DNA of 64,000 nucleotides, taken from Hymenolepis diminuta (lineage: Eukaryota > Platyhelminthes > Cestoda > Cyclophyllidea > Hymenolepididae). Below, one piece after another: positions 26,250-38,526 of this stretch. The notes beneath the pieces were generated by a model. That model made no database searches. It was given only the letters and a program-made list of their open reading frames with translations, and was not told the origin of the DNA. The position numbers and the translations under genes were made by a program. Numbering within the stretch: the stretch's first letter is position 1; the number at the start of each line of letters is the position of its first letter. The stretch covers positions 2,270,406 to 2,334,405 of the forward strand of contig CAADRB010000019.1 in assembly GCA_900708905.1 (NCBI GenBank), in the 5' to 3' direction.

Positions 26250-26710
26250 TGAGCAAAAGTTATTGAAACTTTCAATAAACTGTAACCAAGTGTATTTGCA
26301 GCACTTCGGTTAACCCGTATGGAGTGTACAACGCTATCAAGGCTGCCTAAACGGTTCTTGCGAGCCCTAGAGCATTCTGGAAATTGCGGACGGCTACTCA
26401 TCGTGTATCCAACAGGCGCAGAAGTGCGTGTAGAGGTCTTCTAGCCAATCAGTAATTACAGTTACAATTTCTTTTCAGTAAAATGCTCTTTATACGATGC
26501 CTCCTGCGTTTTCACTACTTTGGACGTAGCCAACTAATTTTGAGGGGAATTCATACTGGAGGACTATGCTAGATGCCTGTTGTACTTGGTAGCATGTAGT
26601 CGGACTTCTAAGAGGATTACCACAGTTTAGTTAAGGGTTTATTTGTGCAGTATCTATCACGAGCGGTATAGTGGTCATTCTTTATATTTGTCGATTTGAA
26701 GGTCCCGAGA
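26250..26710 (+). repeat. Family B dispersed repeat, copy B2, with HSE-like and CCAAT motifs
   Basis: Aligns with 13430-13970 in the same orientation. It keeps the heat-shock-like triplet GAG-CA-TTC-TG-GAA (26370-26382) and the CCAAT box AGCCAATCAG (CCAATCA at 26445-26451). Sequence between the blocks has diverged and contains small indels. Precise ends are uncertain. No coding sequence is conserved between the copies, so what is retained is motif spacing rather than an open frame. Confidence 0.62.
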
Positions 26711-29700
26711 TCAAAAATGACCAAAAAACAAGTAAATGGTGAGTTAATTGGTCAGACAGATTCCAGAAAATCTTTTACATACCACTGAGAATTATTTTTC
26801 TTCAGTGGGTTTGATAATTACTATCTGGTTATTGTGAACAGTTACAAATTTTAGCACCTTTCAAATGCAATTCATTGGCTATATTTCATTTTCAGCATTT
26901 CCTAGAAAACAGTGAATAATCGCAATATCCTCTCGTTTCCTTTGTAAATAAATAAACAAAATATTGTGGAAATTAAATATAAAGTGTACCCCGTGATTCC
27001 AGTTGAACTTTGGAGATTTTCTCATAAGCAAAGAATAAATGTCGTCATCATTCTGCTCTGATATTTTCTAGCATTTTTTCTCAATTCAGATTTGATATAC
27101 TTAACTATGATATTGGTGAACTTTTGTGAAAAAGCTCATCGAGTTGTGTTTTATTGTCAAACTCCCCCATCTCGCATGATTTGTCAGAAAGTGTTGACAA
27201 AGTCTCTTTTAGATGAAACTATATTTTTCAAGTTACGGTGGAAACACAACTGTTCAACAGGTAAATGTAACCATATTTCAAGAAAATTCCCTATGTCTAC
27301 TCGCTTTGTATTGTCGTTATCAAATTTAAAATATTATTTCGGATTCCTGTTACAAACGTAAGATTCATCGTATGAACTTGAGACTTCTTGATGTCCTGCG
27401 ATTTTGGATGATTGTTAGCATTCTGTTGACACCAGTCCTAAAATCGAACCCACTAAGTCGATTTATTCACCTTCTTTTCTCCCTTCTCTCCAGAGTACTT
27501 GGAAAGGGTATTTTAGCGGTTTTGGTATGAAACTCCTTCGATGACTTAATATGAAGCAGAAAATCAAATCGAAAGCAGCTGCGGAATACTTAGAATAAAT
27601 CTGAAATTAAATATGAATTTCAGCATATTTCAATATTCATATCTGCCAATTAACAAGTCATGGCGTCACAAAATTCTGATTTTGTGCACACACTGATTTT
27701 TGATTTCCACCCAAATGTCTTGTCAAGAATAATAAGTAAACAATGATTTTCACCAAAGGTCAAAACTTCAGCTTAACTGACTACCATTGCTTGGCAGTTT
27801 TACGCGCATAACCTATTCACTCAAATTAATTTTTAGTCTGCATTGTAGAAAGCGTGGTCTAAATGGATCTTCATTAAAGCACCTCTTTTAGGTAACGCAT
27901 GTACATATAATAAGGCAAAAAATGGCCCTATGATGCGTGGACGATAGTAAAAAAGGTCAAGATGAAGGAGACACAAATAGTGTGAGTTAGCCATCCTGTC
28001 TCACGACCGCAAACTTCCTACCTATAGTAGCAGCGATCAATGACCAAATGGATTGGTCAGCTAATTACCATACTGTGTTCCTCGTTTGGCTTCCCCATCG
28101 GCCCATTTTGAAGACGCGTGCTTCAGCTTGTTCCATCGAAGTTGTTCTTACATTCTTGGGGATTATGGCATGACAACTCCGTTGACGTAGTGATAGAAAG
28201 CCTGCAAAACAAAGCTATAAGATATGATGTTTGATGAGCAATTCCCGTAGGCTGTCTTTAATCGGCCATTGATCTACGGGCGCATGCTGATCTTGACAGC
28301 TTGGCTGTCATTGGGGACGTTAACCGTTATCAGTTCTGCAGTGCTTTGACCTCCAAATATCAGTAACAAAAAATTTGCCTTTATCTATACGTGGTCTCCT
28401 TTTCAATAATAAAATGACATGTAGGAGAGCACCATAGTGGACCATAGTAGTGTATGCTTATGATCTCACCAGCTAATCAGAATGGTCGTAGTAGTTGCCA
28501 CCTTATCATGTTCTGCGCTTCCGCTTTGCACGGAAGAGCCAACTAACGTGTGGTGATCCGGTATACTATTGAAAGGCCCAAAAGAGCTGCCGACGACACA
28601 TGAACTACGTAAAATTTCTTGCATACTCGTTTTGTTCTCCCTTCCACTACTCACATTCAGACTTTTGTATTCTCTAATGAACTTCTATTCTAATCAGATC
28701 ACCTACAGCATCTTTGGGTATTCGCATTCTAAGGCAACTATGGCTCAGCGTTATCTAACCGGCGGATAGATCACATCGGCAGAAAACTAGACGTTCTACC
28801 ATTAAAACAGTGTAGAACAGTCTTGTTTTACGGAAAGTAGGCAAAGCCAACTTTATCACTACCTCTTTCAACCTATGCGCTCTAACATTCGTGCCGTTGG
28901 ACGTGTCATTTTAACCAAGGCCATTACCGGGACAATGGTCAAAGGTGATTAAAGCCAACTTACTATACGTAATAGCTCACGATGAATGTAATCAGGTCTG
29001 TGAACAGCCGTTAGCTTGGTGAAAAAGAATCATTGCTGTCTGAAATAATGATAACTTTCCCGTACATTCATATTAAATTCGTTGCAATACAAAGCAATAA
29101 CTTTAAGCAGGTCTTAAAATTATTATTTTTATTAATTCACTTTATTCGTTTTAAGATTTTTCTGTTGAACGAAACGCTATAAAACACAAAAGAAAAAAAG
29201 AATATGTGTGCGAATAAAATAATTACATTTTGATCAGAAGGGGAAAGGTGCAATTACACGTCATCGCTATGTCACTTCTACATCACTGCCATGGAAGGTC
29301 ACGCATGACGATACCAGCCGCCATTCATCGATTGGTCCGCCGTCTGACCGATCATATTCTTCTACATCCAATCACCATTGGGACAAACCCAGTACTAAAT
29401 GTACAAATAGAATCCTGCATTCATCCACAAATGTCTGGTTATGTCTGCTTACCAGTTTGGCGTTATCTGATTAGCCTCCTTCGGGGATATGAATAGTAGT
29501 GGTCTTGACCAAACGTTACAACATCTTGGCCACGTGTTATAACGTATTTGTAATGTATATAACACGGCAGGAACTGGATTTCGATAAATTTCTTATAATT
29601 TAGAGGAGAGTTGACAAAAAGAGTACGGTAAATCTTGGAAGAAATCTAGTTGAAACAACGTTTTCATGAGAGGTAAATGATAAAAATGCCCTCCAAGTAG

Positions 29701-32700
29701 TATTGCAAAATTCATGAAGGTCAAAATTTTCTATGATTTGCTAGCATCGCAAGATAAAATTCTACCTAAATTTCATCACATGTTAGGAAGAAGTGAAAAT
29801 CGGAAAATTCTGGGTGAAAATGCCATCGCTCACCACCCTCTAAGTCACTATGGTTCATAAAATTATGTAAGACTGATGTAGAATTACTTAAATCAAGAAA
29901 TTACCATGAGAATCAAATCCGCAGAATTTCATAGTCATTACATGTTCAGTGGCATAAAATTGAATCATTTTTACATTTTTCATGAGTTCTCGTAGTAACA
30001 AGGCCTCTTTATATGACTCAGATGAATAGTATATAAGGAATAGTTACATATGTAATTACGTTTATATATTCAATTTAGATATCACGTGTGGCAGAGCACA
30101 TTAGAATCAAGTGTTTGAAGTAAGCTAACAGAAGAATATCCCCTTGAGTCATAACAATGGTGGGCGTAAAATAAAAATCAAACCAAAATCACTTATTTTA
30201 TTCACTATTTTGTTAAATAATTTTATTTCACATCTACATTAACTATAACAGTTATTCACTTATAGGGTTTGATCCTGTTTCCCCCATCTTCACACCCTCC
30301 TGAATATGACTCATCCCTTGGCCTTTAATCGCTTCTTTGCCTCCGTTGTTTAACATTTCTCTATTGAGCTTTGCCACTCCACTTAACCGATTTTCAGTTT
30401 ATTGATTACAAAGTTGCTGCCTCCTCTTCGTTCTTCTCTAACAAAATATTCTCTTACTGACCCTCATTCCTGTCCTGCAGTAGCTGAGTTCGTACAGCTG
30501 GAAAGATTATTAGTATTTTTCATTTTTCTTCATCTTCCATTAACACCCTCTAAGCTAAAATTTATCCTGCTGTAATCATGCATTGGCATCATAGTATGTT
30601 GCACATATACTGCCAAGAATATTGTTATACTTAACAATTCTGCAAAGTCAAGAGTCATAAGATCAAGACTTAATCATTACTTATTTAGTGTCTAGAATGA
30701 CTAACTACACTAACAGGACACTATATTCTCGTAGTGGCTCCCTATTACTTATTGTGACTTTGCTTATTTCGCTCATTTTGTTCATACTCCTCAAAAGTAC
30801 AATTTGGATAGCAATGCCATGTCTACCCAAGCTGTTCGTCTGGGAAGGCGTGATGGCATCTGCATGAAGAAGTTTTTACCAACTAACCGTCATTCACTCT
30901 GAGTCATTCTTTGTATTTCCGTGCTGTCTAATTTTCCTTAAAAGTACATTCATTTGGCTTGGTTCTATCTACATTAATAAGTATAAATTCAGTCTCCACA
31001 ACCATCCTATCAATCCATCCACACACAACTCCCTGAGCTTCCTCTTTGATCTCAATAAAGCTGTCCAAACAACTGTCATCTTTTTCCCCATCTTGTTGCG
31101 TCGATCGAGAGAAATTAGAAGGGGGATAGCTCAGCTAAACTTTTGTCGCCTCCTAGATAACTATGCTATCCCATACCTACTCCTTTATATGTTCTCATAA
31201 GGAAATATTGCTTTCGTCCTATAAGGATATCAAAGAAAGAATATATTTTCGAACATTGGTCAGTTGGAGTGTGCGCTGTCTTCTGCTCTCAAACAACCTG
31301 TGAAAAAGCTTAAGAAATTACAGATCTTCTCCCTTTAATTCACTCAATCCCCTTCAAAACTAAACTCAAAACGAAAGGATGTTCTCAAATTGTCCCAATG
31401 TGCGAAGATACGAAGAACAAAAATACACCGATCCTAACTTGACCTTTTGAAAAATCTTGATCTTAAGATCAGAATCTTCAAAGTTTAATTTTTCTAATAC
31501 AGTTATTTGATCGAATAAAGTATTTTCTAAGCATGAATGGTAATAATATCTTACATTTGTTTTGGCATCAGCTGACCATCGTCATTTATTATCGCTGGTC
31601 TGACTCTAGTGACCTTTGCACTCTCGGATAGATGAAAATGTGAGCGATGTAGGATAGAGATGACCCGGCAATATAATGGTTGCAAGTGACCGGTTAGGAA
31701 TGGTGTTGATAATTAGTCTAACCTTGATTACAGGCTTTGGAATACTCTGTAATACACTGCTCAAAACAAATGAGTCAACTGTATAGAAAGAAGTGTGCGC
31801 CAATTGATTGGCTACGTTGTTTTTTGTAATCTATTGATAATTTAAAAGTTTACATTTTACAGTCGTAAAAGAGGAAGGGTACAAAAGAGTGCAAATTTCA
31901 TATTAGCTGACTCCCAGACCCCATGTAATAACATTAATGATCGTTTCTCATTGAATCACTTCGTAGCTAGGATATTAATTCACCTCACCTGAAAATTTTA
32001 TGAGACATTTGCATTGACAATTCACCCTTGTATTTATAGGACGATTTTAAGAACCCATATGCAAGAGAGAATATTCATGCTACAGTAACGTTGCTATGGT
32101 GTATTTATTTTGAATTAATTGATCGATAAAAGATGTAATAATCAAATATCTGTATAGTTGACATGGTATTTTACTTAGAACAGAGGATAACATCAGTTTC
32201 GATCATTCCATTCATAAGTAGCACAAATTTCTACAGTTAGTCGAATTCAGTGTCATTCAGCAGCTGATGTGACTTTATGATAAAATAAAGGGCAAAACAT
32301 GGTAATCAGTTTAAATTCAAGTACTGGCACGTGATATTTGTGTTTAAAATTGAGCAAAAATTGAAAAAACAAAGTGTGTATAATGGCTAATTTTGCTGAT
32401 CTTTTGTTCAAATAAAGATAAAAGCTGAAACTGAATAAAGCGTAAGATTTCCATAAATTACTCTGCAAGATGAGAAGAGTGATTAGGTAATAAGAAATAT
32501 GAGAAGACCTATAAGATTACACTTTTGCACAAAATCCCTTCGATACAATACGATGGGTTTCAGATCGTATCAGAGATACGAGTTGAAGAGCATGATATTT
32601 AATTGTCACCGGACATAGTGAAATTTGAACCTTTTGATTCTCGACGAGGTTTCCAGGAGTTTAGTTTTGAAATTGCTAAGTTTTATCTTAGCTGTTGATA

Positions 32701-33597
32701 TTTATACCAGATGTTGATGTTGTGCATTTATTGCTACGTAAAGAGAGGCATATTCCAGATACCAGTTAAAATCCGTTTAACAAAGAGTACCTCTTAAAAA
32801 TTAGTGGTGCTCTTTGAGCATAGGTGGGCAAGATTTTTCCTCCCTAATACTGCATGAATTCAGTAAAACAAAACCAATGAAACTGGAAATGGTATACGAT
32901 TTACAATTGTAAAATACTTGTTCTGTTCATTATACCTATTAACTGATTTATTTGCATTCTAAACTCCCATTTTGGTCTGCAGATAAATGTTTATATTTCG
33001 TTTGTTTCTTAATCTGAGATCTACACGATAGACTTAAGTGCCACCAGGTCCATACATGCTCTCATGATTGAAGTCACTATCAGTCATCACATTAAAGTCG
33101 GCAATTTGGCAGTCTTTCCACTTTTCATTCCTTTTAAACCTGAAATTAATGTTGAGGTCATCGTATGACTTTGTATTTCCCTTGCGCTCAATGATGCTTT
33201 ACATCAGATTTTAAAAATTATAGAGTCCTATTACCATTAATATCTTTTTGACTAATCTTTTAAGCTTCCGATTTTAACTTCTTGCGAGTCTAATTACGTT
33301 TTGTCTTGGGTTGAACACTCAGGCTTTTAATTTGGTGGTGAAGATTTGCGCATTTTGATACCCGTTAGTTTTATCAGAAATCCAGTGCATAATCACATTC
33401 TAATGCATTGACGAATTCCAAGATTGGTACGCCATTTCTCATTTGTTTACCACTACATTTTCAGACATGTTAATCAATAATAGGTCTTAGAAGAGGGTTT
33501 CAGGCAAATGTCACCATTCAAATTAGGTATATTAATTTTACTTTTTTATATGAAAGAGACAGAACGTTGAATATCAGTAGGCTGTTTATTATTAATG
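26711..33597. other. Gene-poor region with a higher-complexity stretch
   Basis: No gene is recognised. The part from about 27,900 to 29,560 is visibly less AT-rich than its surroundings. It is broken into short frames on both strands, which suggests an old, degenerate mobile element, but I find no reverse transcriptase, integrase or transposase motif. The part from about 30,250 to 31,200 is pyrimidine-rich on the plus strand. A candidate exon at 27090-27260 is listed separately. Confidence 0.4.
27090..27260 (+). other. Candidate isolated exon
   Basis: A 171-nt open stretch is bounded by a good acceptor (TTTCTCAATTCAG) and a good donor (CAACAG|GTAAAT). It reads ...VNFCEKAHRVVFYCQ...KVLTKSLLDETIFFKLRWKHNCST. 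It has Cys residues and ordinary protein composition, but I recognise no family and found no partner exons. It may be an orphan exon, part of an old element, or chance. Confidence 0.2.
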
Positions 33598-33990
33598 CTT
33601 ATTTATTTATTTATTATTGCAAGAGAAACACAGTTTATGTAGAAATGTACATTTCTAATCTTTTCTAATTTGTTATAAATAAATTTTCAAAGTGGTGAGA
33701 CATCACTTCTCAGTCTAATAGATACCTAACACAGTTTTAGCAAATTTAGTATTAGTGTAATAACTCTCTAGTCAGTTTAGGAAAGTGTATTTAGTTCCAT
33801 GAAGCCTCCACAATGAGAACCTTGAATTTTACAATCCCTTTATTGACCAGTTCTCGTCTATGCGATTGACCATTCTTCCCACTGAGAGCGCACCGATGGG
33901 CATCGAACCCGTGACTTCTGACTTCATTAACTTCTGTATCAACGCTGTACTAGTTCAATAGTGTCACTGAAACGGCAACAATAAACAGGC
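33598..33990 (-). mobile_element. tRNA-derived SINE-like element
   Basis: Read on the minus strand, the 5' part resembles a decayed tRNA. It has an A-box-like TTGAACTAGTACAGCG (33957-33942). About 35 nt later comes a good B box, GGGTTCGATGCCC (33911-33899), which forms a T arm with loop TTCGATG. About 290 nt of unrelated body follow, ending in an A-rich tail of AATA/TAAA units (about 33,617-33,598). An RNA-polymerase-III SINE is the simplest reading. The acceptor stem does not pair, so it is not a working tRNA. CAGCCT occurs just outside both ends, a possible trace of target duplication. Confidence 0.5.
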
Positions 33991-36684
33991 TGCTACTGAT
34001 GATACACTCGACTAAGCACCAAAATCCCCTAGACAGACGTACTGCCTGAGAGTTTGTAAGGTTCATAATCTCCGTGTTTATACATGCTCACATCTTTCTG
34101 GGACCGCAAGGATAGTAGATAGTATAGAAAAGTTTTAAATGTTTTGAATAAAGATAACTTCTCTAGTCGATGAGAATGACAATGAAAGTGTCTGTTGATG
34201 AAATACCCCTTAAAAATAATATGATTCCATCAATACCTGGAAATAATGCTGATTATGTTGGTTGCTACGGCCGGAAGCAATGCAAACTAATTATCGCTTT
34301 CTTATTACGACCGATCTTCATTGCGTAACAAGATGGAAAGAGGGTAAGGTAATGGTGAACAAAGTTTATCAGGAAACCATAGGAGATAGAGATGGGATAT
34401 GTGAGAGCGGATTCAGTGGGCGTGTTGTACGTTTAAAAGGAAAGGGGGAGTTATACATAGTTCATTCAGATGTTCAAGGCTCAATGAGGCGTTCAAAGTC
34501 GTCTGCGAGCCATGGACAACACGGCAATAAAATCAGATTCTAAGTAGGTAGGTAGATTGAGCTTAAATCTCTGGTGGCTCATGGAATGAGAAAGCGAGAA
34601 GGTACGACACGATTTTTCGAGATGGCGAAAATTTTTACTTTGGGGATCTAGGATTAGCCAGTGTATGCATAAACGTACAAGCATTGTTAACGCTCAATTT
34701 CGATTTGCAATTGCTTTAACCAAAGACACGTCAAATATTTCTTCGCTTTTTAGGAGAAATAGACACATTTATTATAAATTTACAATACAATGGCAAACGC
34801 GAATCCGTGGTATTATTAATACGATTTAACAATCACTAACATTTCTTGTTGGCTCCCATTAAAAAATTTTTAGGTTAATAAATTGAGATGAAATGTCGCA
34901 AAAAAACTCCACGATGCATCTGTCAAAATATCTGAGACAATGGTGTTTATTATGATTGTTAAAGCCTATTAATTAATGCAATAATAGTCATACGTGAATC
35001 ACCAGTCACGAGTTTTCTAATACGAGTGGGGAAAATAAGAGGCATATATAAAATACACTGATGTCATAGATGTCAATGATGTCAATTGCCAAAATCGATA
35101 ACTCTTGATAAGTTCATTATTCGATATTGTGGATAACGTTGGCTAATTAAGTATTTATTATAGAACATCTCTTAGTTAAGGGAATATAGGAAGGTTGATA
35201 AGTGTATGAATAATTGGGAAATGGATCAAGAATCATTAGAAGACGCAATGGTGAGATAAAGGGTCCATCTTGCAACAATGGTCGGTTCCATCTTCAGTAG
35301 CATGGGACTGTAGGGTTGAATATATCCGGAGGTAAAATTTCTCAATCACCCACTCCACGCCCATGCATGTGTCGCGTGCTGGAAATCAAATAACATGGAA
35401 TTTAAATTTACCATTTAAAGGGGAAAAAATTCTATCTCCTATCTCCTCTTCAAAACCTTATTTAGAATGATGAATCCTTTGCTGTCGAAGTATACCGAAA
35501 TTTATGCAATAACAATGCATTTTGCGCATTTTCTAAAAAATATATCGAAAATTTACTGATTTGTTAATAGTAGTAACTTATAATTGCAGAAACGCTTGAA
35601 ATAATTCAAATGAGGACAGTGATGCATTGATATTTCAACTTAGTGCATGTTTACGACTTCAAAAGCTTATCAATTTCCTTGGTACACCCTCGATGGTTTT
35701 GCGATATTTTCACACACTTCCTCTCATCATGACTATGAAGCAGTATCTGCGTCCACTGATTTATAGGTCTGCTCAGTCTGTGTATTTCGTGCCTACTTAT
35801 ACTTCTGTTCTAACTTCCAGTTGCTCATCAATAGAAAAAGAACACGAAATCGGTCAGCCGCCTTATCATACGTCAGTGAACCTGTTCTCTACTAGCTAGA
35901 TTGTCTGCTTTTCCTCCCAGTTCATATTCCTGTCCCGTCTTCCTTTCCTTCGTCATTCATTTCTGATTGTTCAATGCACATTTATCTAACCCAGCTCTTG
36001 GCCTTCTAACTTGAATGGGGAGAGAATATCTAGTCTAATTTGGTCCTGCTAATTTAGAATCTTTGTGGAATACTCTTGGCTTTAGATTTCCATCATATAC
36101 ATTCTCAAAGAATAACCATAAAACGATAATAGCCTTCTAGTCTTTCATACGCAACAATAAACTTCAGTTAAATAATTGTAAAGTCATCGTTATTTGTGAA
36201 GAGTAATTGTACTAATCAACAGACCCTAGAATCAGTTCAAAAGAATTCAATTATAGATGGCTCAGCAAACGTTTTGGTTCAGGAAAGGCAGACACATCAA
36301 ATCAATATACCGATTAAAATCCATTGAAAACTTTAAATTTCCACATTTTAAACCTTAAATCGGAATGTTATGAAGCACACTTGCCACTTAAAAGACAATC
36401 ATTTGAAATCGGAAATCAGTAATTTTCTTTTCTGTCTGACCCCTTGTTTTAATCGTATCCAAAAAAACTATCTCGGGTCATTATGTTTTCTAATGGTTAG
36501 AAGTGTAATACTACCTTTTTCCATTCACATTCATAATAGCAGAAAATACAGTTCATATCATCACCCGTTTTTCACAGTGTGATATAACCTTCTCAACAGT
36601 CACAGTAATTAGATATCTGTTTATCTTACAATGTAGTAATGAATGTTATCAGTTATTAACCCTATATCATCGATATTCTGGAAA
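33991..36684. other. Gene-poor region
   Basis: Two open stretches (34262-34543 plus; 35627-35899 plus, no ATG start) have protein-like composition but match nothing I recognise and lack convincing start and splice context. No gene is called. Confidence 0.4.
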
Positions 36685-36689
36685 GCTAC

Positions 36690-37011
36690 TGCTATAGCCA
36701 ACAGATGTCTATCAACATCTGGCGATTAGAAATGGTTAACTGGCGATAAGATCTCCATAATAGTGTCCACAGGCGATCCCGCTGTGTGGTTGCGTGTTTA
36801 CATATGGATACCTGAACCGATGCCGATCGACTCCGACGACAAGGCATGACTGATGTCTAACGAAGAAAGGTTTTATATATAAACCTAATTTACTAAAAAA
36901 TAAATTGGGATGACTTGCCTGTCACCCCGAGCTGATCTGGTGACATTAGTGGCCTGTCTGATTCTATCTATTCAATCGACGTGGCCTCGATAGATCTTTC
37001 ACGTTATTACA
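36690..37011 (-). mobile_element. Family A solo-LTR-like repeat, copy A3 (inverted)
   Basis: Best-preserved copy of family A, 322 bp. Read on the minus strand it starts TGTAATAACG and ends GGCTATAGCA, with canonical TG...CA termini. It is flanked by a perfect 5-bp duplication (GCTAC at 36685-36689 and 37012-37016 on the plus strand). It aligns over its whole length with A1 and A2 in the opposite orientation. No coding frame is shared between copies. Confidence 0.82.
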
Positions 37012-37016
37012 GCTAC

Positions 37017-38355
37017 TAAAAATATTTTGAGCAAATTAATAGGAAGTAAAATTTTCTCATAAAGTTTCACTATGAGAAGAGAGAGACCATAGACAATTGA
37101 TACGTGTATTCCTTTTTTAAATACCTGTTCCTTTTTATCTCACCAGGATTTTCCCAACCCTGACATTTTTTTAACTGAAATTTTGAATCAGGTGTAAGCC
37201 AGTAAGCACATTTGCTACTGAGTAATTGGAAATTGACCAAATTTACACTTTTGCTAACATACAGATCAAAATGGTGCGCAAGAATCAAGCTGAAGCTTGG
37301 GCATAACATAAACTCAAACACAATCCAAGGGTGCATTCGATGGAAGTAACTATTTTGAGAAGATCATTCTCTCCTCTCGCGCTATTGCCCTTTAATGTTT
37401 CTTTCACCCTTCAGTAATCCTATTACCCTTTGATATCTCAATACCATTTATTCTAATACTGGTACTTTATGAAGTTATCATAGTTTAGTATAAAAGTCAA
37501 AAAGTTGCTTTTAGATAAGCAGAGCCTATTGTTCCACTAATTGTGGGGAAACACCAATAGAAGAAAGGCTTATTGAATGCCTTAAGTAAATTTTTTTGTA
37601 CTGGCAACAACTGCCATTATTGGCGCAACCAACAAACTCATTTTGTGTGATCATTCACTCGTGTCATAGGAGAGGAGAAAACGTATACGATCGTTGTACT
37701 TGTCAAATGTGAAAAAATCTGCGACATTATTCAACTTGACAAAGTCAGCCACTATAGAGATTACCATCGAGCCACTTTATACTGAAAATTCTATCTGTTT
37801 TGTAATTTACTATTAAATAAATAACATTGTGCTTTCCTATACTGCCCAATTTTAAAGCTGCAAAAATTTCATTTTGAAAAAGATACATTGTATTCGCAAG
37901 TACTGTTACAATAATATTTTAACTATCATTTGGTTATTAATCTACTTGCTAGTGACAAGCCTATAAACGAATAAAATTTATTCAATGTGATATATTTAGG
38001 TAAATAAAAAGAATTTTTCAAGTATATTAAACAAATTTCCTAATTTGTTCGAAGAGCTATTTATTTAAATTGACTGACCGGATTAGGTAAAGAAGATTGA
38101 AATTTATCATATATTAAGCAGTTTATCAAAAGATATGATTATTAAGTAGACCTATTCAAATAAATAAACAAAATATAGCAATTCACTCCATAAAAATCGT
38201 AGACCTGACAGGCGGCCGGGAGTTCGCATTAATGCATCCCTTTAAGCAAGTTATATAAAGTAAAATATAATTAATAGAATAAGAAGTACGGTAAGAATAT
38301 TATGAACTGCTTGAAATTCATTAGAAATACATAGCCTTAAGATTTGTTTAAGTTA
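37017..38355. other. AT-rich flank upstream of the 38.5-kb gene
   Basis: No gene or repeat recognised. Confidence 0.45.
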
Positions 38356-38397
38356 GCCAATTTTAAAATAATTCGGTTACACCTCTTTCTGTATAAA
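38356..38397 (+). promoter_or_regulatory. CCAAT and TATA boxes of the 38.5-kb gene
   Basis: A CCAAT box (near 38357) is followed about 35 nt later by TATAAA (38392-38397). A consensus donor (ATTCAC|GTAAGTAAG) lies 47 nt after the TATA start at 38439. This implies a very short non-coding first exon and an intron 38439-38512. The same TATA-to-donor distance occurs at 24288-24336. Confidence 0.5.
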
Positions 38398-38526
38398 TTT
38401 TAAAGCACTAATATCAATCTTAGAAGAACGGGATTCACGTAAGTAAGTTAAGTTTGAAGAAAGTAAATAAAATAATTCAAACAACAATTTAATTTGATTA
38501 TGTTAATTGCAGTTTATTGTATCAGC

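Noticed and set aside
33899..33957. Functional tRNA gene
   Set aside because: B box is good, but the acceptor stem does not pair and the anticodon stem is poor; treated as SINE-derived.
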